Of a stretch of 64,000 nt of DNA, positions 43,620-52,060 are shown in pieces (within the stretch, counting starts at the first letter, position 1; each line of letters starts with the position of its first letter). Below the pieces are notes generated by a model. The model was not told the DNA's origin. It made no database searches and saw only the letters and a list, made by a program, of their open reading frames with translations. Made by a program: the position numbers and the translations under genes. Source of the DNA: Lactobacillus corticis (GTDB taxonomy: Bacteria; Bacillota; Bacilli; Lactobacillales; Lactobacillaceae). Where the stretch lies: NCBI RefSeq assembly GCF_018327645.1, contig NZ_BMAY01000001.1, positions 124,001-188,000 on the forward strand, written 5' to 3'.

Positions 43620-44201
43620 TTAGCCTTCAACGCGCGGATGAAGACTCTTTTCAAAAAGTTCAGTAATTAGTTTTACCAAAACGCCATCAAATATGATCGA
43701 TGATAATAAGCCAGTGATGAACATTACGACTTGCAAGTTCCAGCTATATTTATACCAACCATACAGGTAGTAGGTAGAGAAAAAGCCACCAAAATGGGCC
43801 CCGATTGAACCGATAATTACGCTGGTCCAGCTGAACTTTTGGTAACGTTCTTTCTTCGGGAAGAAACCAATTTCGTTAGGTGCCCCTTGGCAAATACCAG
43901 CCAAAATGGTCACTACGCCCCACTGACCGCCAACGGCCATTTCAACTACTGCAGCCAGCACTTCGCCAATGGTACCTGACCCAATCGTTGGCACAAAATA
44001 AATCGCTAAAGGCGCTGCCATGTACCATAAACCAGAGAAAATCGTGTCAACTGCCGGGCCATAACCGGTCGGAGTTAGCAACAATTTAACCGCATTATAA
44101 GCACTATTGAAACCATAGGTATAAATGACCCCCATAATAATTCCAATTAAGGCTAGTAAAATAATCGACTTCACATTCCATTTGGATGATCTAACAAACA
44201 T
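43620..44201 (-). CDS. ykoE: YkoE-type ECF transporter S component (thiamine/HMP)
   Basis: A 193-residue membrane protein with about five helices. GLWYMAAPLAIYFV, GEVLAAVVEMAVGGQWG and GICQGAPNEIGFF match the YkoE family, which takes up the thiamine precursor hydroxymethylpyrimidine or thiamine. A TPP riboswitch directly upstream (44259-44331) supports this. ATG 44201 follows AAGGAG, which is inside the riboswitch terminator. No ATPase/T gene lies beside it; the nearest is the fused set at 38195-40727. Confidence 0.92.
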   Translation of the reverse strand: MFVRSSKWNVKSIILLALIGIIMGVIYTYGFNSAYNAVKLLLTPTGYGPAVDTIFSGLWYMAAPLAIYFVPTIGSGTIGEVLAAVVEMAVGGQWGVVTILAGICQGAPNEIGFFPKKERYQKFSWTSVIIGSIGAHFGGFFSTYYLYGWYKYSWNLQVVMFITGLLSSIIFDGVLVKLITELFEKSLHPRVEG

Positions 44202-44202
44202 A

Positions 44203-44237
44203 AAAAACTCCTTCTGCCAGTAGTCAGAAGGAGCAAT
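44203..44237 (-). terminator. TPP riboswitch expression platform (terminator/SD)
   Basis: On the minus strand GCTCCTTCTG pairs with CAGAAGGAG and is followed by TTTTTT and then the ykoE ATG. The 3' arm is also the ribosome site, so the same hairpin can stop transcription and hide the site. Confidence 0.75.
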
Positions 44238-44258
44238 GAAAAGTTTAGAAACATTATG

Positions 44259-44331
44259 CACTTCCCTAACGCAAGTATTATCTTGATCAGGTTCAAAGGG
44301 TATTTTCTCAGCTTGACGCACCCCTAGTGAC
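44259..44331 (-). promoter_or_regulatory. TPP riboswitch (THI element)
   Basis: The minus strand shows the conserved core: ACTAGGGGTGC, then GCTGAGA, then CCCTTTGAACCTGATC, a short stem-loop, and GCGTAGGGAAGT-like closure (GCGTTAGGGAAGT). P1 pairs ACT with AGT. It would lower ykoE expression when thiamine pyrophosphate is abundant. Confidence 0.95.
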
Positions 44332-44396
44332 TAGGTAATATTCAATTCACTACCTATTATAGCAGATTACTTATGTAAGCAGATACATTTTTGCAT

Positions 44397-44429
44397 TAAA
44401 AAACACTGTCAACCATTTGACAGTGTTTC
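44397..44429 (-). terminator. terminator after phosphonate-type binding protein
   Basis: On the minus strand AAACACTGTCA pairs with TGACAGTGTTT and is followed by TTTT. Confidence 0.85.
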
Positions 44430-44433
44430 TGGG

Positions 44434-45366
44434 TTATTTCGAAATCTTTTTAATTTCAGCTTGATACTTGCGCAGACCATTAAAGGCTGAATCCTTCACC
44501 TTCACATAGCCGTAGTGTTGGTAGACGCTTTCGATAACTTTCTTGCCCTCTTTTGACTTGGCAATATTTTGGAAAGCCTTGGTCAACTTATTCCGGAACT
44601 TGTCGCTCATATCTGGCCGAACAGAAATCGTGTCGTTAGGAATCCACTTGGTGTAGTAGATTGGGACAACGTCCTTCATAACCTTTGGTTCGTCTTGCGC
44701 AGCAATTGGCCGAGCATCTGAGAAGGTAAAGGCCGCATCCGCATCACCGTTGTAAACAGCTAAAACGGCTTGGTCAGCACCTTGAACTTGGATTACCTTG
44801 CAGTCCTTGAGGACGTTTAAGCCCTTGTTGTAGAGTTCAACAATTGGATAAATGTAGCTAGAAGCACTTGATGGGTCGCCGACGGCAACCTTCTTACCCT
44901 TTAAGTCCTTCCAAGACTTAATCTTTGAGCCCTTCTTAACAATGATTTCCGAACGATACTTCCGCATCAAAGTGTGATTCATCTTGCCGGATGGTTCGTC
45001 ATAGCCATAGCGTTCAGCTTGCAGCAAAACATCAGCAGCACCACGCTTATGGGCCAAAACATATGAGTCAGGCGGCATAAAGCCAACATCAACCTTCTTG
45101 GAAGCCATAGCTTCAACTAACCCGTCGTAACTCGTTGAAACCGATACGTGAACGGAAATTCCCAGTTGCTTCTTCAGCAATTTTTCCAAAGGCTTGGCTT
45201 TGGCTTCAATTTTGTTTGCTTGGGTACTTGGCACAAATTCCACGTTCAAGCTCTTTGGCGTATAACTACGCTTAGATGAGGTAGAACTCGAACTATTAGA
45301 ACATGCGGTTGCTAAAAGTGCTGCTCCAGCAACGACTGCTCCAAGCAAAATACGTTTAATCTTCAT
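44434..45366 (-). CDS. phosphonate/phosphite-type ABC substrate-binding lipoprotein, orphan
   Basis: A 310-residue PhnD/PtxB-like lipoprotein: signal peptide with lipobox ATACS (Cys22), Ser-rich linker, then FVPSTQANKIE, KKVDVGFMPPDSYVLA, GKKVAVGDPSSASSYIYP and the Asp-rich GDADAAFTFSD. It may bind phosphate, phosphite, phosphonate or (in lactobacilli, unproven) another small anion. No PhnC/PhnE genes are in the window. GGAGGG precedes ATG. Promoter at 45406-45434 and terminator at 44397 make it monocistronic. Confidence 0.9.
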   Translation of the reverse strand: MKIKRILLGAVVAGAALLATACSNSSSSTSSKRSYTPKSLNVEFVPSTQANKIEAKAKPLEKLLKKQLGISVHVSVSTSYDGLVEAMASKKVDVGFMPPDSYVLAHKRGAADVLLQAERYGYDEPSGKMNHTLMRKYRSEIIVKKGSKIKSWKDLKGKKVAVGDPSSASSYIYPIVELYNKGLNVLKDCKVIQVQGADQAVLAVYNGDADAAFTFSDARPIAAQDEPKVMKDVVPIYYTKWIPNDTISVRPDMSDKFRNKLTKAFQNIAKSKEGKKVIESVYQHYGYVKVKDSAFNGLRKYQAEIKKISK

Positions 45367-45405
45367 AAAATACCCTCCAAGTGTTCTTCATTTGCTTGCT
45401 ACTAG

Positions 45406-45434
45406 AGTATAGGCTCATCAAGTTTCTTGGTCAA
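45406..45434 (-). promoter_or_regulatory. promoter of the phosphonate-type binding protein
   Basis: On the minus strand TTGACC (45429-45434) and TATACT (45406-45411) are spaced by exactly 17 bases, 40 bases upstream of the start. Confidence 0.75.
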
Positions 45435-45526
45435 GGGTATTTACGAACTTTATTTATTTAAAACTAAATATTTCACCCTAAAATTGGATCCTTTACGAAC
45501 GATATTAGTTTTATACATATTTATGA

Positions 45527-46609
45527 CTAGAATTTTGAGAACGAAGCCAGTTTTTCTTGATCAAGATCCCGAATAATTGCGCAAGCTAAATCAACGCTCG
45601 CCTTAAAGTCGCTGTAAGCAGTAAAGCAATAAGGAGAGTGTTCATAACGAACCGGAATCCCAATGACGATGGTTGGTGCCCCATTTTCATAATAGATGGC
45701 AGCCCCGTCTTGCCCGCCGCCTGTCCGCACTGAGCGAGTATAAGGAATATTATTTTTATCAGCTAAATCACAAGCATATTGTTGGAACTTCGGATTCGGC
45801 AGGAAGGTCGTATCCATATCCCGCAGCATGACGCCGCGTTTCAAGCCAGTCTGGCTCAACCATTCTGGGGTAAAAGTATCATCAGCCGGGCAGCTTTCCA
45901 AAACAATCGCTAAGTCAGGCTTGACCTTGCGGGCAGTAACATATGCGCCGCGCAGGCCGACCTCTTCTTGGGCAGACAGAGCCCCAACCACATCAAAGTT
46001 AGTTTCTTCGCCTTGCAGTTCATTCAAAATGCCGACCATGGCGCCAGCTCCAAAGCGGTCATCGAAGTCCTTGCCAAAGAACAAGCCGGTTCGTTCATTA
46101 TATTGACAGTCGACATCCACAAAAATCGGACAGCCCGTGTCAATCTTAAAGTCCTTAATCGTCTCTTCGCGGGAAAGCGAACCAACATCAATCGACATGT
46201 CAGCCACATCGGGAACTTGATTGCGTTCAGCGGCCGTCATAAAGTGCGGCGGTTTGGTAGCAACGACACCAGGAATATAGTCACCATCTTGGTTGCGAAT
46301 TTTCACCTTCAAAGCCGGGATATTATATTTAACCCAGCCACCTAAGGGGACAAATTTAATCAAGCCGTTAGGCCGAACCGCCTGGGTGATAAAGCCGACC
46401 GCATCCGAGTGGGCGTCGAGCTGAATTACCGGCCGCTTGCCTTTGTTTTCCTTCTTGGAGGCATACACGTTCAACATCCCATCTACTTCAAGATTGGCAT
46501 AAGGTTTTACTGTCTCAGTAAACAGCTTGACAAACTCTTCTTCAAAGCCTGAAGTAGCATTGGCGTTGGAGAAGGCTTTTAACATTTCAATTGCTTCTTG
46601 TTTTTCCAT
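45527..46609 (-). CDS. pepA: M42 family glutamyl aminopeptidase
   Basis: A 360-residue metallo-aminopeptidase. Candidate metal ligands are His67 in LDAHSDAVG, the Asp in GKDFDDRFG, Glu-Glu in SAQEEVGLRGA (catalytic Glu plus ligand), a Glu in VLESCPADD where many members have Asp, and the His in VRYEHSP near the C-terminus. The M42 enzymes are dodecameric cytosolic peptidases trimming N-terminal residues; lactobacilli use them for peptide nutrition. AAAGGA precedes ATG. Divergent from the MFS gene. Confidence 0.92.
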   Translation of the reverse strand: MEKQEAIEMLKAFSNANATSGFEEEFVKLFTETVKPYANLEVDGMLNVYASKKENKGKRPVIQLDAHSDAVGFITQAVRPNGLIKFVPLGGWVKYNIPALKVKIRNQDGDYIPGVVATKPPHFMTAAERNQVPDVADMSIDVGSLSREETIKDFKIDTGCPIFVDVDCQYNERTGLFFGKDFDDRFGAGAMVGILNELQGEETNFDVVGALSAQEEVGLRGAYVTARKVKPDLAIVLESCPADDTFTPEWLSQTGLKRGVMLRDMDTTFLPNPKFQQYACDLADKNNIPYTRSVRTGGGQDGAAIYYENGAPTIVIGIPVRYEHSPYCFTAYSDFKASVDLACAIIRDLDQEKLASFSKF

Positions 46610-46722
46610 AATTAATTCCTTTCTGGGAAAAATACTCTCTTATTATTTTACAAAAAAATCAATCAGAAGTAGTAAAATGAATAGATTGACAAAAATAAGA
46701 ATAGCGGGAGCGTCAACACAAA

Positions 46723-47922
46723 ATGAATTCACATAATCCAATCTGGAAACGCAATTTGAAGGTCCTATCCCTTTGCGTCTTCATTGCTGGCATTGCTTTT
46801 TCTGAAATTATGCCCTTTTTATCTTTATACATTAATACCTTAGGCAAGTTTAGCCACCAGCAGCTGAACTTTTGGTCCGGGATTGTTTACTCAGGCACCT
46901 TTATTGTTTCCGCGGTTGTTTCCCCGTGGTGGGGCAAATTAGCCGACAAAAAAGGCCGCAAGCCGATGATTCTGCGCGCTGGGATCGGAATGGCCGTAGT
47001 AATTGCTGCCATGGGGTTGGTGCAAAATGTCTGGGAATTATTGCTTTTGCGCATGCTGCAAGGGGTTTTTGCCGGATTTATTTCAAACTCTAACGCCCTA
47101 ATCGCCACAGAAACGCCGAAAAGCAATTCTGGGCAAGCTCTAGGAACAATTTCTTCAGCCACTACGGCAGGAACCTTGTTGGGACCTTTAATCGGCGGAG
47201 CCCTTACCTCCATCTTTTCCTATCGAGTAACCTTCATGATTACCGGTGGCTTGTTGCTCTTTGCGTCAATCCTCGTCTTATTCCTCGTTCATGAAACTGA
47301 TTTCGAACCTGTAACTGAAAAGAAGCTAGATAAGGCTAGCGGAGTAATCAAAGCCTTACGCTCACCAAGATTAATATTTGGCCTCTTATTAACCACATTA
47401 ATTATTCAAGCAGCCAATAATTCAATCAACCCGATCGTATCGCTCTATGTCAGACAACTACTCCAGAATCATGGCAATGTGGTCTTTATTTCTGGGGTTA
47501 TCGCCGCTTTGCCAGGGATTGCCACCTTCTTAGCAGCTTCCCGTTTCGGCGCCTTAGGGGATCGCATAGGCACGCATAAAATCATCGTCGGCGGTTTTAT
47601 TGCTGCTGCAATTTTCTTTTTCCTAACGGCCTTTGTTCAAAATACGCTTGAATTAGGAATTCTGCGTTTCTTAGTCGGCTTTTCTGATGCCTGCTTGTTT
47701 CCTCAAGTTCAAACCATGCTTACCAAAAACTCGCCTGCCAAGGTGACGGGACGAATTTTCTCCTGGAATCAATCAGCAATGTATCTGGGCAACATCGTCG
47801 GTCCCCTGCTCGGCTCCTTAGTATCAGGTCTGTATGGCTACAGCATGGTATTTATCGTTACCACAATCATCGTTTTAGTCAACTTACTCCTATTCAAGCT
47901 CAACGTAATTAATAACTTATAA
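46723..47922 (+). CDS. MFS multidrug exporter
   Basis: A 399-residue protein with 12 helices. The motif between helices 2 and 3 is GKLADKKGRKPMILR (the MFS G-x-x-x-D-R-x-G-R-K/R signature) and helix 5 has the drug:H+ antiporter signature region GTISSATTAGTLLGPLIGG (motif C). Probably a PmrA/NorA-like efflux pump; substrates unknown. GGGAG lies about 12 bases before ATG, rather far. Terminator at 47947-47977. Confidence 0.9.
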   Translation: MNSHNPIWKRNLKVLSLCVFIAGIAFSEIMPFLSLYINTLGKFSHQQLNFWSGIVYSGTFIVSAVVSPWWGKLADKKGRKPMILRAGIGMAVVIAAMGLVQNVWELLLLRMLQGVFAGFISNSNALIATETPKSNSGQALGTISSATTAGTLLGPLIGGALTSIFSYRVTFMITGGLLLFASILVLFLVHETDFEPVTEKKLDKASGVIKALRSPRLIFGLLLTTLIIQAANNSINPIVSLYVRQLLQNHGNVVFISGVIAALPGIATFLAASRFGALGDRIGTHKIIVGGFIAAAIFFFLTAFVQNTLELGILRFLVGFSDACLFPQVQTMLTKNSPAKVTGRIFSWNQSAMYLGNIVGPLLGSLVSGLYGYSMVFIVTTIIVLVNLLLFKLNVINNL

Positions 47923-47946
47923 AATTCTCAAATATTTAGACAACAA

Positions 47947-47977
47947 AAACAGCGCCCATCTAGGACGCTGTTTTTTA
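47947..47977 (+). terminator. bidirectional terminator (MFS / surface protein)
   Basis: AACAGCGcCC pairs with GgaCGCTGTT around ATCTA, T runs on both strands. It also ends the surface protein transcript on the minus strand. Confidence 0.8.
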
Positions 47978-48480
47978 TTGCATGATTGTGTGCGTATTAA
48001 ACTTGATTAACGGCGCTTGCGCTTCCGATCGCCAGCTAAGCCTAAGATAAAGGCTGCACCAGCCATCAAGATACCTGCAACTGACATTGCAGACTTGTCG
48101 CCTTCACCGGTTTGCGGGAGAGTATCGCGATCAGCATTGACACCAGCAGTTGCGTTGCCTGAGCCATTACTGTTGCTGTAGCCAGCACCCATGTTACCAG
48201 AGCCGTTGCCGTTGCCCTTGCCCTTGCCTGAGTTGTTGTTTTCAGGTTCAGCAAGAACATTAACTGTGACTGTTACCCGTCTCTTAGTACCATCTGGGTA
48301 GGTTACTTCAACGACACCAGTTGACTTGCCTGGTTTAGAAACATCTGGTTTCTTTACCCAAGTGTAGTCGGTACCATCAGGCATATCACCCTTGTTGGAG
48401 ATAGCATCGCCTGGGTTTGGCAGCTTGCCTGGCTTGGTATCAACGTCTTGGCCCTTAGGTTCAGGGTTCTTGGTAGTTTC

Positions 48481-50721
48481 ACCACCATTGTTCTTAGTAT
48501 CATCCTTGACATGGATAGTTACTGGAACTTCATCCTTTGAACCATCTGGGTAAGTTACGATGATAGTTGCATCCTTGTCGCCAGGGGTTGAAGTGTCTGG
48601 AGTTTCTTTCCAAGTGTAGTCAGTGCCATCTGGCAAGTCGCCCTTGTTGGAGATACCGTCTTCAGCCTTAGGAGTTTCGCCCTTGTCGACCGTGACGTCT
48701 TGACCCTTAGGATCGTACTTGTCGGCGTCAGTAGTCTTAGTTGGAGTGTTGTCCTTGACGTGGATAGTTACTGGAACTTCATCCTTTGAACCGTCTGGGT
48801 AAGTTACGATGACCGTGGCATCCTTATCACCAGGGGCTGAAGTGTCTGGAGTTTCCTTCCAAGTGTAGTCAGTGCCGTCTGGCAAATCGCCCTTGTTAGA
48901 AATACCGTCTTCAGCCTTAGGAGTTTCACCCTTGTCGACCGTGACGTCTTGACCCTTAGGGTCGTACTTGTCGGCGTCAGTAGTCTTAGTTGGAGTGTTG
49001 TCCTTGACGTGGATAGTTACTGGAACTTCATCCTTTGAACCATCTGGGTAAGTTACGATGACCGTGGCATCCTTATCGCCAGGGGTTGAAGTGTCTGGAG
49101 TTTCCTTCCAAGTGTAGTCCGTGCCATCTGGCAAGTCGCCCTTGTTGGAGATACCGTCTTCAGCCTTAGGGGTTTCGCCCTTGTCGACAGTGATGTCTTG
49201 GCCCTTAGGGTCGTACTTGTCGGCATCGCTTGGAGTTGTTGGCGTGTCGTCCTTGACGTGGATAGTTACTGGAACTTCATCCTTTGAACCATCTGGGTAA
49301 GTTACGATGACCGTGGCATCCTTATCGCCAGGGGTTGAAGTGTCCGGAGTTTCCTTCCAAGTGTAGTCAGTACCGTCTGGCAAGTCGCCCTTGTTAGAAA
49401 TACCGTCTTCAGCCTTAGGGGTTTCGCCCTTGTCGACCGTGATGTCTTGGCCCTTAGGGTCGTACTTGTCGGCATCGCTTGGAGTCGTTGGCGTGTCGTC
49501 CTTAACGTGAACGGTAATTGGAACTTCTTCCTTTGAGCCGTCTGGGTAAGTTACGATGACCGTGGCATCCTTATCGCCAGCAGTTGAAGTGTCTGGAGTT
49601 TCCTTCCAAGTGTAATCAGTACCGTCTGGCAAGTCGCCCTTGTTAGAAATACCGTCTTCAGCCTTTGGAGTTTCGCCCTTGTCAACAGTGATGTCTTGAC
49701 CCTTTGGATCGTACTTGTCAGCGTCGCTTGGCGTAGTTGGCGTGTCGTCCTTAACGTGAACGGTAATTGGAACTTCTTCCTTAGTACCGTCTGGGTAAGT
49801 TACGATGATAGTTGCAGGCTTGTCGCCAGCAGTTGAAGTGTCCGGAGTTTCTTTCCAAGTGTAGTCAGTGCCATCTGGCAAGTCACCCTTGTTAGAAATA
49901 CCATCTTCAGCCTTAGGAGTTTCGCCCTTGTCAACAGTGATGTCTTGGCCCTTTGGATCGTACTTGTCAGCGTCGCTTGGCGTAGTTGGCGTGTCATCCT
50001 TAACGTGAACGGTAATTGGAACTTCTTCCTTTGAACCGTCTGGGTAAGTTACGATGATAGTCGCAGGCTTGTCGCCAGCAGTTGAAGTGTCCGGAGTTTC
50101 TTTCCAAGTGTAGTCAGTACCGTCTGGCAAGTCGCTCTTGTTGGAGATACCGTCTTCAGCCTTAGGAGTTTCACCCTTGTCAACAGTGATGTCTTGGCCC
50201 TTAGGGTCGTACTTGTCGGCGTCGCTTGGAGTCGTTGGCGTGTCATCCTTAACGTGAACGGTAATTGGAACTTCTTCCTTTGAACCGTCTGGGTAAGTTA
50301 CGATGATAGTTGCAGGCTTGTCGCCAGCTGTTGAAGTATCTGGAGTTTCCTTCCAAGTTTAGTCAGTACCGTCTGGCAAGTCGCCCTTGTTGGAAATACC
50401 GTCTTCTGCCTTAGGGGTTTCGCCCTTGTTAACAGTGATGTCTTGGCCCTTAGGGTCGTACTTGTCGGCATCGCTTGGAGTTGTTGGCGTGTCATCCTTA
50501 ACGTGAACGGTAATTGGAACTTCTTCCTTAGTACCGTCTGGGTAAGTTACGATGATAGTTGCAGGCTTGTCGCCAGCAGTTGAAGTATCTGGAGTTTCCT
50601 TCCAAGTGTAGTCAGTACCGTCTGGCAAGTCGCTCTTGTTAGAAATACCATCTTCTGCCTTTGGAGTTTCACCCTTGTTAACAGTGATGTCTTGACCCTT
50701 AGGATCGTACTTGTCAGCGTC
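48481..50721 (-). repeat. nine tandem 249-bp Rib repeats
   Basis: Near-identical 83-codon units (start DADKYDPKGQD, end VTVHVKDDTPTTPS). The tyrosine codon anchors on the plus strand occur at about 48715, 48965, 49213, 49462, 49711, 49960, 50208, 50457 and 50706. The units farthest from the wall anchor are more uniform; those nearer (48.7-49.4 kb) differ by SKDEVPVTIHVK variants. A tenth, divergent unit follows before the spacer. High identity predicts copy-number change by recombination. Confidence 0.9.
50359..50361 (-). other. nonsense codon in the Rib repeat
   Basis: The coding strand reads TAA here while the equivalent codon in the other repeat units is TAC. A single C-to-A change explains it. 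It lies in the second Rib unit from the N-terminal side. Confidence 0.85.
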
Positions 50722-50929
50722 ACTTGGAGTTGTTGGAGTGTTGTCCTTAACAGTTACGGTGACATCGACAATTTGCGGATCTTGACCAGGGATAGTAACA
50801 GTTACTTTACCTGGCTTGTTTTCACCAGCAGTTGAAGTATCTGGAGCTTCGTTCCAAGTGTAAGTAGTACCATCTGGCAGCTTGTCCTTGTTTGAAATAG
50901 CATTCTTAGCATCTTCATCAGTTAAGGTG

Positions 50930-52060
50930 TGACCCTTGTCAACTTCAATGTGGCCGCCTTCAGCATCCTTGGTCTTTTCATGTGGATCTTCAGTGTCTGG
51001 GATACCATCGTTGTCATCGTCAGTATCCTTGGTGTCTGGCGTGCCATCACCATCGGTGTCGCGCAAGATCGTTACTGGAACAGTAGTATTAACTGTTTGT
51101 CCACCCTTGGTTACTGTTACTGGGATTTCGATTTCGCGAGTATCATCGCCAGCCTTGTCAGTCCAGTCATCTACCTTTGGAGTACCAGTCAAGTTGCCAT
51201 CCTTATCAACAGATACGCCATCTACTGGAGTTGAGGTAATGGTTGAGTCTGGAATGCTTGGTACTACTACCTTAGTTGATGGAACTTCCTCGCCATCCTT
51301 TACTGGATCAGGGTTGTTAACCTTGACGGTTAATTCATCCTTGGTCTTTTCATGTGGATCTTCAGTGTCTGGAATACCATCGTTGTCATCGTCAGTATCC
51401 TTGGTGTCTGGCGTGCCATCACCATCGGTGTCGCGCAAGATCGTTACTGGAACCTTAGTATTAACCGTTTGTCCTCCCTTGGTTACTGTTACTGGGATCT
51501 CGATTTCGCGAGTATCATCGCCAGCCTTGTCAGTCCAGTCATCTACCTTTGGAGTACCAGTCAAGTTGCCATCCTTATCAACAGATACGCCATTTACTGG
51601 TGTTGAGGTAATGGTTGAGTTTGGAATGCTTGGCTCGATTACCTTGGTTGATGGAACTTCCTCGCCATCCTTTACTGGATCAGGGTTAATAACCTTAACA
51701 GTTAAAGTATCAGCATCCTTTGGATGTTCATCATCAGTATCAGGAATCTTGTCATTATCGTCGTCAGTGTCTTTGGTATCTGGCGTACCATCACCATCGG
51801 TATCACGCAAGATCGTTACCGTAACTGTCTTATCAACGCTTTCAGAGCCATTAGTTACAGTTACTGGAATTTCAATATCACGTGATTCTTCACTGTCATC
51901 TTTCCAGTCGTTAATCTTCGGCGTACCAGTTAAATTACCATCCTTATCAACAGTTAAGCCATCAACAGTGTCCTTGGCAGTCACAGTTGAACCATTCTTA
52001 GTTGGGATAACTACTTGGGTACCACTAGGAACTGCTTGACCTTCAGTTACTGTTTCATGC
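50930..52060 (-). repeat. three tandem 372-bp Ca-binding/Ig units
   Basis: The DTDGDGTPDTKDTDDDND motif recurs with an exact 372-base pitch (plus-strand anchors at 51051, 51423, 51795). Units 2 and 3 are nearly identical, unit 1 is diverged. Each couples an Ig-like domain (DGEEVPSTKV...VTILR) to an acidic Ca2+-binding segment. Confidence 0.85.

Noticed and set aside
43620-44321. YkoE start at 44321
   Set aside because: The added residues translate the TPP riboswitch; ATG 44201 has the AAGGAG site.
48007-50130. Separate 707-codon surface protein gene starting at TTG 50130
   Set aside because: The TTG is the Leu codon of a repeat (LPDGTDYTW), there is no ribosome site or signal peptide, and the frame is the continuation of the upstream gene after the nonsense codon.
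48481-50721. CRISPR-like regular repeats
   Set aside because: The 249-bp period is coding, in frame, with no spacers; it is a protein repeat array.
50936-52039. A 367-codon open frame on the plus strand inside the Rib surface gene
   Set aside because: It is antisense to the 372-bp repeats, consists of repeated Ser/Val-rich shadows (VSGIPSLSSSVSLVSG), and has no ribosome site. Lack of stops comes from the repetitive Asp/Thr codons on the real strand.
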